Assembly (NCBI GenBank): GCA_963383645.1
Contig: OY726571.1
Span: 82,761,388 to 82,825,387, forward strand
Direction: 5' to 3'
Length of the DNA: 64,000 nt
Source: Muscardinus avellanarius
Taxonomy: Eukaryota > Chordata > Mammalia > Rodentia > Gliridae
Part shown: piece by piece, positions 1-10,419 of the stretch
How positions within the stretch are numbered: the first letter of the stretch is position 1
Layout of the letters: every line of letters starts with the position of its first letter
The notes under the pieces: model-generated
The model's database searches: none
The model's input: the letters and a program-made list of their open reading frames with translations, nothing else
What the model was told of the DNA's origin: nothing
Translations under genes and position numbers: made by a program

Positions 1-559
1 AAAAGTGTTTCCCAACGAACCTGTTTTACATAGACTATGTTTACGTCTTTTCTGACTACCCACCACCCTCCAGGGCAGGGCTCTCCCTCAACATTTTCTA
101 TTGAGACCCTCATCTTAATATTTCTTTGGAAAGAAGCTATGCAGAGCCTATTTCTGAGGCTCTCTTTTTGGGACCTTAGTGCATAATTTTAAATTTATGG
201 GGCCCATTTGTGAAAATAAAGACAGCTTCTCTGCTCTTTGTTTCAAGTTTCCTTAATTTTGCTTCTTGCATTACACTTGTGCTTGAGAAGAATTTGTCCC
301 TGAGCTGTTGCCATGGTAACCAGGGAGCTGCCTTCGTGGAACAAATCTGTGACATGTAAATAAATAAATGGAGATGAAATGCAATGTATAGTAACAATAG
401 CCACCCTACCTTTTACCAGCAATTTGTCATATTAGAAGCCATTGTTATATCTGAAAGGTTCTGGGTATCATTAATCGTATGAAGCTTCCATCCCTACAGA
501 AAACACCTCAGAATCAAGGACCATGGCTAAGTCAACTCATCTCTTCACCCTCCTTTCCA
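1..559. other. Non-repetitive stretch, no gene seen
   Basis: AT-rich sequence with stops in all frames apart from short open frames. I see no recognisable repeat, exon or RNA gene here. The sequence leads into an MLT1-type LTR. Confidence 0.5.
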
Positions 560-1045
560 AGATGGCCCCAGCCTGGTATTCACATCCTCATGCAATCCCC
601 TTGTTCATTGTATTAAGTTTGGCCTTTGTGGCCATTGCAGTGTAGCACTAGTGATAAATGTTACTTCTAATATTAGGTTATTAAAGTTCTGCGACCTTCA
701 TCTCAGTCAGATCACTCTATGGAACGCCAGCTGCCATGTCATAAGGACATTTAGGCAGTCAGTGGAGAGGGTCATGTGACGCGGACCTAAAGTCTCTGGC
801 CAGTGACCAGTGAAGACCCACGGCCTGCCAACAACACAGTGAGCCTGCAGCATCTCACACCAGTTGAACCCACCTGAGACTGTGGTCCTGGTCCATCCTG
901 ACTTCAACCCCATGAGTGACCTTGACCTGGAACCACACAGTAACTGCTCCTGGATTCCTGACCCAGAGAAAGAGGAAATTAAAAATCAAACTGCTAAATT
1001 TTGGAGTAATTTGCTATGCAACAAAAGATAACCAATATACTAAAT
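560..1045 (+). mobile_element. MLT1-type MaLR LTR (ERVL-MaLR), degraded
   Basis: The right half follows the MLT1 LTR layout: a 'gctgccatg' block with 'aaggaca', then 'catgagtgaccttgacc', 'gaaccacacagtaactgctc', 'tggattcctgacccagaga', and near the end 'aaattttggagtaattt' and 'gataaccaatata'. The usual AATAAA is eroded. The left edge is approximate. This family is an ancient non-autonomous LTR shared by placental mammals and has no coding capacity. Confidence 0.75.
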
Positions 1046-1108
1046 TTATTACAAAGTGATGATATTATGTAATATACTTATCAATGCAGATTAATGTAAT
1101 CTTTTTTT

Positions 1109-1155
1109 GCTCAAGAGATCCTTCCGGATTATAGGTGTGCACCACTATGCTTGGC
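1109..1155 (-). mobile_element. Short SINE fragment (B1/7SL-like head)
   Basis: About 45 bases match the minus-strand head of a B1-like SINE ('ggattataggtgtgcacca' followed by 'ctatgcttggct'). The tRNA-derived half is absent, so this is a truncated old copy. Confidence 0.55.
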
Positions 1156-1487
1156 TGTTATTTGTGTTTTAAATAACAATTTAGGTGAGTCTACTTTACA
1201 CTCAAGTGCAAAGACTACTGATGACCACGATTTACCTAATTTATCTATGGCACATTGACTTTGAAATTCTAGTTTAGAAGATATGGTTCAGAGACCATGC
1301 CCTGTAGGATTCCAAACTTTTTGACAGTTATTACGACTTATTTAGTAGAAGCAAGTCTCATTTTGTGACCCTCATAGAGATTTGGTCATAGCAAGAAAAG
1401 AATTCTAGAGAGCAGCTGCTTTTGAAAGGGTTGAAACTGGGTCTTAGCTTCAGTGAAAAGGTGAGATATAGAAAAAAAAAATAGGCC
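1156..1487. other. Non-repetitive stretch, no gene seen
   Basis: AT-rich sequence with a short A run at its end. No exon, RNA gene or recognisable repeat was seen. Confidence 0.4.
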
Positions 1488-1850
1488 GTAACAGTTTGAA
1501 TTTAGAGCGTTCCCCTAGCCCTCATAGAGACCAGGCAGCTGTAGTAGAGGTGGGGCCTGGTTGCCAGGGAGAGGTTCCTGGGGGTGTGGCCTTGGGATTA
1601 TATACGGTCCCTCCTTCCCTTGCTCTCTTTCTACCTTTCAGCCTCTGTGATGTGAGAGCGGAGTCCTTGATCTCTCCCTCCCTCTACTTCCCACTGCCAA
1701 GCCTTGAGCTCCACAGGCCTGGCCTGATATGGACTGAACCTCTGAAGTTTCCAGAACTGTGAGCAAATAAATCTCCCTTTCTCTAAGTGTGTGTGGTCAG
1801 GCTTATTGGGTCACCGCAGTGAGGAATGCTGTTTGAAACCAGGTCAAGTG
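1488..1850 (+). mobile_element. MaLR-type LTR
   Basis: Ordered MaLR LTR landmarks are visible: a 'gtggggcctgg' block, 'gggggtgtggccttggg', a pyrimidine-rich tract, 'tatggactgaacctctgaa', then 'gaactgtgagcaaataaat' carrying the poly(A) signal AATAAA near 1766. The 88-codon open frame across it is an LTR passenger, not a gene. Confidence 0.75.
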
Positions 1851-2483
1851 AAAATCAGAAGGTCTTGCACAACAAGTTTGACACTTGAGTGCAGCCATTT
1901 TTCATGCAACCTCCTGCAGTCATTCATCTGAAGCTGGACACACACAGTTTGCACAGAAGCCTACAAAAGTCAGGTAGAGGTCCCTAGCTCCTGTTCAATC
2001 ACAGGGTAAAGTGAACAGAGTTGCACTAGAAATATTCTGTTTTCCTTTATCTGAAAATGTAGAGCTATGTTTACTTTTACTTTAAACTAAGAGTCTACTT
2101 CTTCTTGCTCAGTTGGAAAGAGCTGTATCTGTGTTACTAAATATCACATAAATCTTACAAATTGGTGGAAAGTCAGGAACCTGGTATTTTTTGCAGACTC
2201 TATGTAACCAAAACTCCAAACAAATCTGTTTGCACTATGATATTATATTTAGTGGACAATGATAAACCTTCTTTCAATAACTTTCTGAGAACCTACAAAG
2301 AGCTAAGTACTTTATAATCATTATCTAATTAAATCTTTACATTCTTTCTCTATAATTAGGTGAAGAAAATTATATTCACTAAATATCCCCTAGGTAGAGA
2401 ATTGCATTTTTTAGAAATTATGGTTTGAAGAAGGCTTGGATTAGATGGTAGAGCCCTGAACTCCCCAAGAGTAGGAATGGAAT
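1851..2483. other. Non-repetitive stretch, no gene seen
   Basis: AT-rich sequence without a recognisable repeat. No open frame above background was seen until the GA microsatellite begins. Confidence 0.4.
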
Positions 2484-2510
2484 GGAGAGGGAGAGAGGGA
2501 GAGAGGGAGA

Positions 2511-2568
<58 letters not shown>

Positions 2569-2680
2569 GAAGAAGAAGAAGAAGAAGAAGAAGAAGAAGA
2601 AGGAGGAGGAGGAGGAGGAGGAGGAGGAGGAGGAGGAGGAGGAGGAGGAGGAGGAGGAAAGGAGAGAGAAAGAGAGAGAA
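2484..2680. repeat. Compound purine microsatellite GA / GAA / GGA
   Basis: An uninterrupted purine strand of nearly 200 bases changes unit in order: (GGGAGA)n and (GA)n, then (GAA)n, then (GGA)n, then GA again. The overlapping open frames on both strands, which would encode poly-Ser, Leu, Glu or Lys, come from the repeat and are not genes. Confidence 0.97.
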
Positions 2681-3441
2681 CATGAGCACAGAAGGCTCCT
2701 TCCCATCCCCCCAAGACTTCAGAAAATTCTGCCTAAAGCTTGAAATATTTTCAGTAGATTTCTGCTGTTCTTTTTGTTTCAAAACTGTGGAGGAGTGAGG
2801 TTATGTAATTAGAGAATCTTGTGATAAAGGAAGAGAAGACATTTGAAGATGTAGGAATGTGATAAACTAGGGAACCCAAGGAAGTAAGACATGGGGCTTT
2901 GCAGAAAGAATGGGAAGGCCCACTAGACACCACAGGAGTTGGAAGCTGTGTTTGGGCCAAATTTACTTAGTTCTCTGAGGGGCATGAAGACCTCAGAAAG
3001 ACTCTGAGAATGTGTCCAAGGCAGACATGACTACTATGTTTGGTCTCCTGCATCCTTGCACATCCTTTCTGTGTTTGAGTGTTTGCCTATCCCAAATTTA
3101 GGAGAAAGAGCATCCTTCCTCAGATTCCTTCTTCCCTCCCATCCACCCAGGTGCTGGCTTGGGACCTAGGCTTAGTGGATTTAAAATACTTTCATGAGAT
3201 TTTTTTCTTATATGTCAAGGACATGGAGAAGAAAGTGCCACCCACCGTCAATCCTGGAGAGGTACCAGAGGCTTATAGGTTCAGAGCCTCCAAACCTGAA
3301 TCTTTTGTGCACATCTAGGATAATTTCAGGAGCTATTGAATAGCCTTTAATACTGTTCTTTTCTGCTTCAACCAGTTAGAGTAGGTGTTTGGGATAGTAA
3401 TTAAAAACCCGTTCCAATCACCTTCCATACGTGTTCCTGTT
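2681..3441. other. Non-repetitive stretch, no gene seen
   Basis: Mixed-composition sequence with only short open frames (the longest about 79 codons at 3079-3318). No domain or repeat was recognised. Confidence 0.4.
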
Positions 3442-3638
3442 CAGTACTGGAGATTGAACCCAGGGGCATGCTACCTGCCAGTTTCACCCCCAGCCCTTTT
3501 TCAATCTTAATTTTAATTTTGATAAAAGTTCTCCCTAAGTTTCCAAGGACCTTATTAAATTGCTAAGGCTAGCCTCAAACCTGTGATCCTCCTGTCCCAG
3601 CCTCTCAAGAATTACAAGCATGCACCACCACGCCCGGT
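3442..3638 (-). mobile_element. B1-dID SINE
   Basis: A full-length but diverged copy. The ID half ('actggagattgaacccaggg') lies at the left and the 7SL-like half ends in 'caccaccacgcccggt', which places it on the minus strand. Confidence 0.9.
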
Positions 3639-4019
3639 TCCCATGGTCCACATTCTACAGATGGAAAAAACAGTTGGGCCAGTTACAAAGCAGGATTTAA
3701 TGACGCCTGTTTGCAAAGCTAGGGTGGAAGGTAACTTCGTCTGACTGCAAATCCCACCTCTCCCCACCGTGACAATGGGGAGGATGAACAGAGAAAGGCA
3801 GGTTGAACGGATGAACAGAGAAAGGCAGGTTGAACTTTTCTGCAGAGGTAAAGAAATGAACCCTGTGGCCCTGTGCCCCGATGTGGCCATAGGCACCATC
3901 CTGTGTAGCAAGGCCGCCTCACCTCTGTGGGGCTGTGCCGTCTCAGCAGCTCCTCACAGGACCTCACGCCACAGCGAGCACAGAGGAGAGAAGAGAACAG
4001 CTCCTGGCAGGCTCTGCTC
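3639..4019. other. Non-repetitive stretch with overlapping short open frames
   Basis: Moderately GC-rich sequence. Open frames of 80-99 codons occur on both strands but share no recognisable motif. The segment contains a perfect 27 bp tandem duplication, listed separately. No gene is called. Confidence 0.4.
3782..3835. repeat. Perfect 27-bp tandem duplication
   Basis: Two adjacent identical 27-base copies (3782-3808 and 3809-3835) begin 'ggatgaacagag' and end 'caggttgaac'. The unit is a multiple of three, so the plus-strand open frame through it gains a repeated 9-residue block. No divergence between copies suggests a recent event. Confidence 0.95.
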
Positions 4020-4165
4020 CAGGGAGAGTCAGTTTGAGTCCCCTGGCTCCCCCAACTGAGACCACTGGGTGGCGATCTTGGACCAACTGTTTAATTCCTT
4101 TGCCTCAGTTTCCCTGCTTGTATAGTAAGTACAGCGATGATTCCCTTGCCTGGCTCAGGACATGT
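4020..4165 (+). mobile_element. MIR SINE fragment
   Basis: The segment carries the MIR core order: 'cttggaccaactgtttaatt', 'cctcagtttccctgcttgt' and a following 'gatgattccc' region. This matches the ancient mammalian tRNA-derived SINE MIR. Ends are eroded. Confidence 0.6.
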
Positions 4166-4860
4166 CCTCAAGGTTAAAGACCCCCAGCAGGAGGGCGCCC
4201 CACTACCTGATGAGTCAATGTCATCCTCAAGTCCTATGTCTTACTCTGTCTTTGAGGCTCTTCTTGTTTTCTTTTCTGTTTATCCTTAAACCATAACTAC
4301 ATCCCCTCTCCCTCCCCTTCCTCCCTCTTGCCATCCTTTGCCCCATTGCTCCAAGATGGAGATGCTGCTGTTATGGGATGTTTTACTTTACTGCAGCTGG
4401 CTGGCCAGATAACAATCCCAGGAAGCTCAGGAAGCCCCGTGTCTTCTGACCGCCTTCGGCATGTGATTACAGAACTCACCAGCTAAAGACCCCAGGTCCC
4501 CGACCTCGCAGCTGTGTGTGCAGCCTCCATCCGCAGAGCTCCGTCTGGGTTCTAAGGTAGTTCAGTGATGGTTCTTTGGATCTCCAAAGAGGTTGGTTCT
4601 TTGAATCTTCAAAGAAGAGTAGATATCTGTTCCAACAGTCACTGCCCACTCCGATTCTGCCTGGATAGTGCGACCTTTTTAGGTGGCTGCTGTTTTGCTT
4701 TGAAGCTGGAGGATTCTCTGCAGAGCTTGGGCCACACAGTCTCTGGCGATCGACTCCAAGGCTGATGAGGGGTGAACGTGGCTGCAGGACAGGTCGCCCT
4801 TCAGTGTGTTCCCAGCTGAAGGGGAAAGTGAGACCCGGGGATGGGTGGTGCTAAGAGATC
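4166..4860. other. Non-repetitive stretch, no gene seen
   Basis: Mixed composition with a pyrimidine-rich patch near 4300. Short open frames only. The segment includes the 25 bp palindromic tandem pair listed separately. Confidence 0.4.
4570..4617. repeat. Tandem pair of near-palindromic ~25-bp units
   Basis: Two adjacent units (4570-4594 and 4595-4617) share 'ggttcttt' and 'caaagag/a'. Each unit can fold on itself through TCTTTG and CAAAGA arms. The units differ at a few bases. Confidence 0.8.
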
Positions 4861-4990
4861 CTTATTCCAGGTAGAATGTACTTACTGTTTGTCAGGCACC
4901 CTCTGGGGACTGGAAGATTATGGCAGCAAGGGAGATAAAGGCCATGCTCTACATTCTAGAAGAATCCATGTCAAAGGAAGACATACTATG
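4861..4990 (+). mobile_element. Ancient interspersed repeat remnant (family uncertain)
   Basis: The order 'tgtttgtcaggcaccctct', 'ggggactggaagattatgg' and 'tctacattctagaag' resembles a widespread old mammalian repeat with a 'tgccaggcactg...acattctag' pattern. I cannot name the family with confidence. Confidence 0.35.
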
Positions 4991-5074
4991 GGGTGGGATA
5001 CCTAACTTTATTTCCTTTAACTGTGTTTTCCACAGTGATTTATGTGACTGTACTTAGCTTGTCAAGAAGAGTAC

Positions 5075-5310
5075 TGATGTGAAGGGCCAGGCTTTACAGA
5101 TGGGCAGATCTGGGTTCAACTCCCGGCTCTACCACTTAAGCTGTGTGACGTAGGCAATATATATGACTGCTCTGTGGCATATTTTCTCCACTGTAAATTG
5201 AGGATGACGCCACTCCAATAACAGGACTGTGGTAAGACTCAAATGGGACCATGTATGTTAAGAGTTCACCCTGATCCCTAACATACTGTCGACGCACAAT
5301 AAATGATAGT
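5075..5310 (+). mobile_element. MIR SINE, nearly full length
   Basis: Clear MIR landmarks occur in order: 'tctgggttcaactcccggct' (tRNA B-box-like), 'taccacttaagctgtgtgac', 'actgtaaattgaggatga', and a 3' tail with 'gcacaataaatgatag'. This is an ancient element shared across mammals. A B1-dID copy inserted just downstream. Confidence 0.9.
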
Positions 5311-5350
5311 CTTTATTATTATTATTTCTTTTTTTCACGGACCTATTATT

Positions 5351-5570
5351 ATTATTATTTGGGGGGGGGAGGGTTTGGGGATGGAACCCAGGGGAATTTG
5401 ACCTCCGAGCTACATCTTCTGCCCTATTTTTTTATTCTTTATGTTTGAAACAGGATCTCACTAAGTCGTGGAGGGCCTCACTAAGTAGCTGAGGCTGGCC
5501 ACAAACCGCAATCCTCTGGTCTCAGCCTCGCGAATGCTGGGATTACAAGCGTGCGCCACCACGCCCGGCA
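5351..5570 (-). mobile_element. B1-dID SINE with 11-bp target duplication
   Basis: A full-length minus-strand copy flanked by perfect direct repeats 'gacctattatt' at 5340-5350 and 5571-5581. The body uses the 'agggcctcactaagtagctg' variant of the middle region and ends 'cgccaccacgcccggca'. Confidence 0.95.
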
Positions 5571-5909
5571 GACCTATTATTTCTACTGATTTGAAATGTA
5601 CATGAGAAATGTTAAGGAATGTCCATTAGGTGAATGGAGCCAGCTGATCTGGAGCGCTGGGAATTTGCCTTTTTTCAAAGATTGAGTAAAATCTGGACTT
5701 AGAGGATGACTCATCAGATAATGAGGGACTTTAGCCTTTAAGGTACAGTTTCAGTAGGGCAGGCAGATGGGGACATGAGGACACTTCACTCTCCCCGCCC
5801 ATGGCAATGCCTCTAATCTATCCCATCTCCTCCCTCTGATCCCCACACATGCAGGTGCTGAAGCTAGCTGCCACCTCTGACCTGGATGAATCCCATGTTG
5901 TGAAATCGA
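5571..5909. other. Non-repetitive stretch, no gene seen
   Basis: Ordinary mixed-composition sequence with no repeat or gene signal. It ends at the TTTC microsatellite. Confidence 0.4.
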
Positions 5910-5959
<50 letters not shown>

Positions 5960-6066
5960 GTCTTTCTGTCTTTCTGTCTTTCTGTCTTTCTTTCTGTCTT
6001 TCTGTCTTTCTTTCTGTCTTTCTTTCTGTCTTTCTTTCTGTCTTTCTGTCTTTCTTTCTTTCTTTT
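5910..6066. repeat. (TTTC)n / (TTTCTGTC)n microsatellite at a SINE tail
   Basis: About 157 bases of TTTC units. Its centre alternates TTTC with GTCT, giving an 8-base higher-order unit. It directly precedes the A-tail end of a minus-strand B1-dID, so it probably grew from that SINE's tail. Open frames on both strands here are repeat artefacts. Confidence 0.95.
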
Positions 6067-6265
6067 TGTGGTACTGGGGATTGAACACAAGAGCATTTTA
6101 CCCCTGGATACAATCCCCCAGCCTAATTTTTATTCTTGCTAAGTTGTTGTGAGTCTAAGTTGCTGAAGGCCTGGCTAAGTTGCCAAAGCTGGCCTTGAAC
6201 CTGTGATCCTCCAGTCTTAGCCTCCCAAGTACTGAGATTCTAGACATACACCACCATGCCTGGGC
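6067..6265 (-). mobile_element. B1-dID SINE
   Basis: A full-length diverged copy: 'gtggtactggggattgaac' at the ID end and 'caccaccatgcctgggct' at the 7SL-like end. Its tail side has become the adjacent TTTC array. Confidence 0.93.
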
Positions 6266-7044
6266 TTATTTTCATTATATTAAAAAAAATGTATACTTTA
6301 AAAAAATTCTACTGAAAGAGTAGGGATAAAAAGAAGGGGTAGAGACTGTTCTAGGAGACTGGTAGAGTTAGCAGGACATGGGCAACCGCCTTGGTCTCCC
6401 ACAGGGAGGCTGTGGCGCAAACAGAGGAAGCAAAGCCTTGAGCCACTAAAGGCTGACTCCCAACTGCTATTCCCCTTGCAGTTTGCTAATGGCATCCCAG
6501 TTTTCAGGGAGAGGGATTGGCAACATGCCAGTTCTATTTTATCTAAGTCAATTACAGAAACCACTGAATGTCAGGGTTCCGTCTAGGCTTGGGATGTGAC
6601 CCCTTCTAATGAATAGAATGTAAGCAAAGTATATAGGCAGGGAAGGGCCCTCAGGCAACCATTTTTTCCTACATGATGAAGGGTACTTGAACAGTGGGCC
6701 CTGTTGTTGAAGACCCATTGCTTAGAAGAAAATGAGGATTTTATGGTCAAGTTGAGGACCAGTCCCCTAAGCCCTGAAGCTGGCAATGTGGGAAGACTGA
6801 TCCTGATCATTGGTATCATGACACAGCCTGGGGCCATCATTGAACTCAGCCTGGGATGATCTTGAGACTTCTTGTTAATTAACAAGAAATATTCTTATAT
6901 TTTTGGCCACTGACCGATGAGTTTTCTGTTGCTTACCATCAGATGCTTTCTAACTGACCTGGGGGCCCAAGTCCTTTGGAGAACCTTATCTAGGTAGAAT
7001 AGTCTCTGAAAAGGAGAACATTTATCTAGTAAAAATAATATTTA
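6266..7044. other. Non-repetitive stretch, no gene seen
   Basis: Two open frames of 88 and 100 codons lie on the minus strand (6298-6564 and 6583-6885). They show no known domain and no residue bias of note, and I treat them as chance. No repeat was recognised. Confidence 0.4.
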
Positions 7045-7275
7045 GAGCTGGGAATGGTGGTACATGCCTGCATTCCCAGTACTTGGGAGGCTGAGACAGA
7101 AGGATAGCAGGTTCAAGGCCAGGCTCAGCAACTTAGCAAGCCCCTTAGCAACTTAGTGAGAACCAATTTTGAAATATAAATAAATAAATAAATAAATAAA
7201 TAAAGGGGCTAGAGGTATAACTCAGTAGTAGAATGTCTCTGGGTTTCATCTCCAGTACCAAAAAATTAAATAAAG
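7045..7275 (+). mobile_element. B1-dID SINE with internal AAAT expansion
   Basis: A plus-strand copy starting 'agctgggaatggtgg'. The A-rich linker between the two halves has expanded to an (AAAT)n run (about 7174-7204). The ID half then follows with 'ctagaggtataactcag' and 'tctccagtacc'. Confidence 0.93.
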
Positions 7276-8087
7276 AGTATTTAATATTTAAAAGTCTTTA
7301 TCATCTCAGATCTATATTAATACACTAAGTCCCAGCAGAAAGGAAGCTTACCTGTAGGTTTTTAGAAGAGATGGGCCTAGTTAAAGGAGTCTGAGAGGTG
7401 AGGCTGGGTACGTGGCTCCTTGAACAGGAGGTTGTCAAGAGCCACGTGAGCCAGTAGGAGTCTTGGTGGTGTCACTAAGGATTGGGAGGAGTTCAAGGAT
7501 GGTAGGGATCCTATGCACTTTTAGTTGATCACACCTACCAATCCCTAAATCAGACCTGCAAAACTTCCAAGATGTAAGGGGGAGGGTGGAGGACCTTTCC
7601 CAGAGGAAAAGTAGGAAGAGCTGAAGGTACGGTGTAATCCATTAACACAGCTATTGGAAACTCAAGTTGACAGTAAGAGCTATCAAGGGATGCTTAGTCT
7701 CCAAGGAGACTAGGAGAAATGATGCTGTATATGTGAGAACTGGTATCCTATGTATACTTTGTATGTGTATGAAGGAGAGCTAGGAATACCAGCTGGACAA
7801 GGTCACTGTAATTTGAGTGGGAGACCTGTCTTGGTTCAGGATCTGTTTCTTTGGAGGTCTTAACTTGGACAAGGAGAAAGTCCCTGGTGGTGATATTCTC
7901 TGTGGTTTATGCAGCTCGGTCAGTTAATAACCTTTCTACTCCAGCCCCTCCATCTCACCTGGAGTAGACTGCAGGAGTCCACAGCTGCTTCAGATCTCGT
8001 GACCATCCCCTCTGTTGATACGTTTATGTATCTTCTGTAAAACACTGCCAGCCCATCAATGCACCCAATTTGAAAACATATAATCTC
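7276..8087. other. Non-repetitive stretch, no gene seen
   Basis: About 0.8 kb of unique-looking sequence with stops in every frame. No splice-bounded open stretch or repeat was recognised. Confidence 0.45.
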
Positions 8088-8135
8088 TAACAGTGGCACT
8101 TAATAAATGCTGACAGAATGAATAAGAACCGCAAT
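8088..8135 (+). mobile_element. MIR/L2-type 3' tail remnant
   Basis: The short string 'gtggcacttaataaatgctg' followed by 'acagaatgaataag' matches the conserved 3' tail shared by MIR and L2 elements. The rest of the element is not recognisable. Confidence 0.5.
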
Positions 8136-8174
8136 AAATTTAATACCAATCACAAGAATAAAGAGAAGCAAGAA

Positions 8175-8356
8175 GCTGGGTGTTGTGGGACACCCCGATT
8201 ATTTTAGTATTTAGGAGGAAGATCACAGGCTCGAAGCCAGCCTCAGCAGCTTAGAAAGACTCTGTTTCAAAATTTAAAAAAATGAAAAAGGCTGGGGTGT
8301 ATCTCAAAGGTAGCATGTCCCTGAGTTTAATCCCAAGTACAAAAATAATATTAAAT
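8175..8356 (+). mobile_element. B1-dID SINE with 11-bp target duplication
   Basis: A diverged plus-strand copy between perfect direct repeats 'agaagcaagaa' (8164-8174 and 8357-8367). Both halves are present, with short internal losses in the 7SL-like head. Confidence 0.93.
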
Positions 8357-8576
8357 AGAAGCAAGAAAGGTTGACCTTAAAATACTTAAGACATTGGTTC
8401 CATGGTTAGAGTCCAGCGACAGGAATACTGTTTTGCTTCCCTTCGGCCACCTGGAAAGTTGCTAGATCAGTCTTTGCTGCTCAGATTTCGAATGGAGGGT
8501 TTGACAATTCTGTATTCTGTCACTCAATCATGATATCAGTTGAGGGTTACTAGTATATAGAGTAAACCAAAATAAA

Positions 8577-8768
8577 ATTTTTTTTTTTTTTTTTTGGTGG
8601 TACTGGGGTTCCTGGAAGCCCTTCTTCCTCCGGGCTACACTCCCAGAACTATTTTATATTTTTGAAACAGGGTCTCTTACACCAGCACGGCTGGCTTTGA
8701 ACCTGCGCGATCCTCCTGTCTCCGCCTCCCAAGCGCGGGGATTACAAGCGTGCGCCACCACGCCCGGC
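8577..8768 (-). mobile_element. B1-dID SINE, young 'TTCCTGGAAGCCC' subfamily
   Basis: Flanked by a perfect 12-bp duplication 'aaccaaaataaa' (8565-8576 and 8769-8780). After a T run the ID half reads 'actggggttcctggaagccc', in place of the usual 'gattgaacccagggg'. The 7SL-like half keeps 'gaacctgcgcgatcctcctg' and 'gcgtgcgccaccacgcccgg', close to the family consensus. Confidence 0.96.
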
Positions 8769-8780
8769 AACCAAAATAAA

Positions 8781-10020
8781 TTTTAAAAATACCTCACATC
8801 ACCTTTCTTTTAGACCTCTGCAAGATCTGCATATGTTACTGGGAAATTCACATACAATTTTTGGATTTCTGACACAAAGTTATTCCCCGCATCTCCGGCC
8901 CCCACTGACCATCATCGGCGCACAGATCTGTGTGCTTTGCAGGTGTGTGGCTTGTATGTGGGAAAAGAGAGCAACTCTCTGGGAGAAGAGTCAGGCTCTC
9001 CAGAGAACTTTATCTAAAGATCCCCAACTATCTCCCTCCAACCATGGACTCGAGACACCGGAAGGAAGGGGACATTGGCTAAAGGCACCAGCAGGCAGGA
9101 GTGCTTTCCTGCATGTGTATTGATGGAGGAAATGAGAAGACACGAACTGAAACGCTCACCCCCTGCTCTCAGGAGTGCTGCGGTTTCCCCAACAAGCGCT
9201 CAATTGATTTTTTTTTTCTACCAAGAGATAAGATAAACACGCCTGATGTTTTGCAATTACTTCTTGGCAAGACTTACAGGACCGACCACAACTGACATAT
9301 GCCAAGGGGGAAGAAACCTGAGAGGCGTCCGTCCTGTGTGACATCATAGACAGATGCGGTCACGGGAAGGTGCCTGGTGACTTTGTGGCGTGATCCTCCC
9401 TGCACGATCACTCGACAGCTGGTGTGAAAAAGGGAGACCACTCTTTTCTATGTGTTTGTAACCTTGCACTAAGAAAAAAACATCAAAGAATGTCACTGTT
9501 TTTTAACCTTCTTCCAGACTATCTTTTCACATTCTCCTGGACTATACGTTGTCATGAATTCAGTATGAGGCAGAGATAAGGTGATTTCAGAAAAGAGGAA
9601 CAAGAGGTGGACTATTTGGGTGGGGAAATGTGCTGAATTTCTATCTCCAGATCATCTGGACAGGGGAGCTGATTGTCAGTGATCCAGAACCGACGACCAC
9701 AGTCTCTGACTGAGGGCCGCATCACACCTTCTACATTTCTATGAATGTACTACCAAGCACAGAATTATCCAGAGTAGGCTGGACAGTTGATGACTATTTG
9801 TGCTCCCAGTCCCTTTCACATGATTGAGCTTCAACAGTCGATGGACAGCTGATGAATTGGGGCCAGTAGTCCAAGGGTGCTGCCATCTTTCAGAGAAAGC
9901 TCCGGATTGAGTTACTGAAGCAAATTCATGGGAGGTGTTGGCCCATGATTCAAGATGTCCAGGAAGCAAAGCTTAGTGTTCCTCTACACTTTTGTAAACA
10001 TGGATTGTGTTTAAAATTTT
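8781..10020. other. 1.2-kb non-repetitive stretch, no gene seen
   Basis: Mixed-composition unique sequence with open frames of at most 96 codons (8833-9123, plus strand). None carries a recognised motif. No repeat was recognised. The stretch would be a reasonable place to check for conserved non-coding sequence. Confidence 0.45.
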
Positions 10021-10029
10021 AGCCTCTTT

Positions 10030-10249
10030 CTTTTTTTTTCTTTTTGCGGTACTGCAGATGGAACTCACAGGTATTCTACCTCTGAGCTACACTAGCAGAC
10101 CTTTTTTTAAAATTCTTTATTTTGAAACAGGGTCTCACTGAGTTGCAGAGGGCCTCGCTAAGTCGCTGAGGCTGTCTGTGAATTGCGATCCTCCAGTCTC
10201 AGCCCCCCAAATGCTGGGCTCACAAGCGTGTGCTACCATGTCTGGCTTC
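10030..10249 (-). mobile_element. B1-dID SINE with 9-bp target duplication
   Basis: A minus-strand copy of the 'agggcctcgctaagtcgctg' variant, flanked by 'agcctcttt' at 10021-10029 and 10250-10258. It has several substitutions in the ID half. Confidence 0.93.
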
Positions 10250-10261
10250 AGCCTCTTTATT

Positions 10262-10410
10262 TCTATACACAAGCTCCTCAACTTACAATGGGGTTACATC
10301 CCAATAAACCCATCATAAGTTCGAAATATTAGAAAGCCTAAAATGCATTGAATGACCTGCTGAACACCATAGCTTTACTTAGCCTATCTTAATAAACTTA
10401 ATGCTAAAAA
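10262..10410. mobile_element. Tigger-superfamily DNA transposon fragment
   Basis: The string 'ctcaacttacaatggggtta' with 'catcccaataaacccatc' and 'ataagttcgaaatatt' is typical of a widespread mammalian Tigger-related MITE (TcMar-Tigger). Only one end is preserved. The exact subfamily is not assigned. Confidence 0.6.
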
Positions 10411-10419
10411 AGTAAATAA

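Noticed and set aside
2356..2782. Open frames of up to 116 codons with poly-Ser/Leu/Pro
   Set aside because: Explained by the GA/GAA/GGA microsatellite.
5751..6142. Open frames with Lys-Glu-Arg or Phe-Leu-Ser repeats
   Set aside because: Explained by the TTTC microsatellite and the adjoining SINE.
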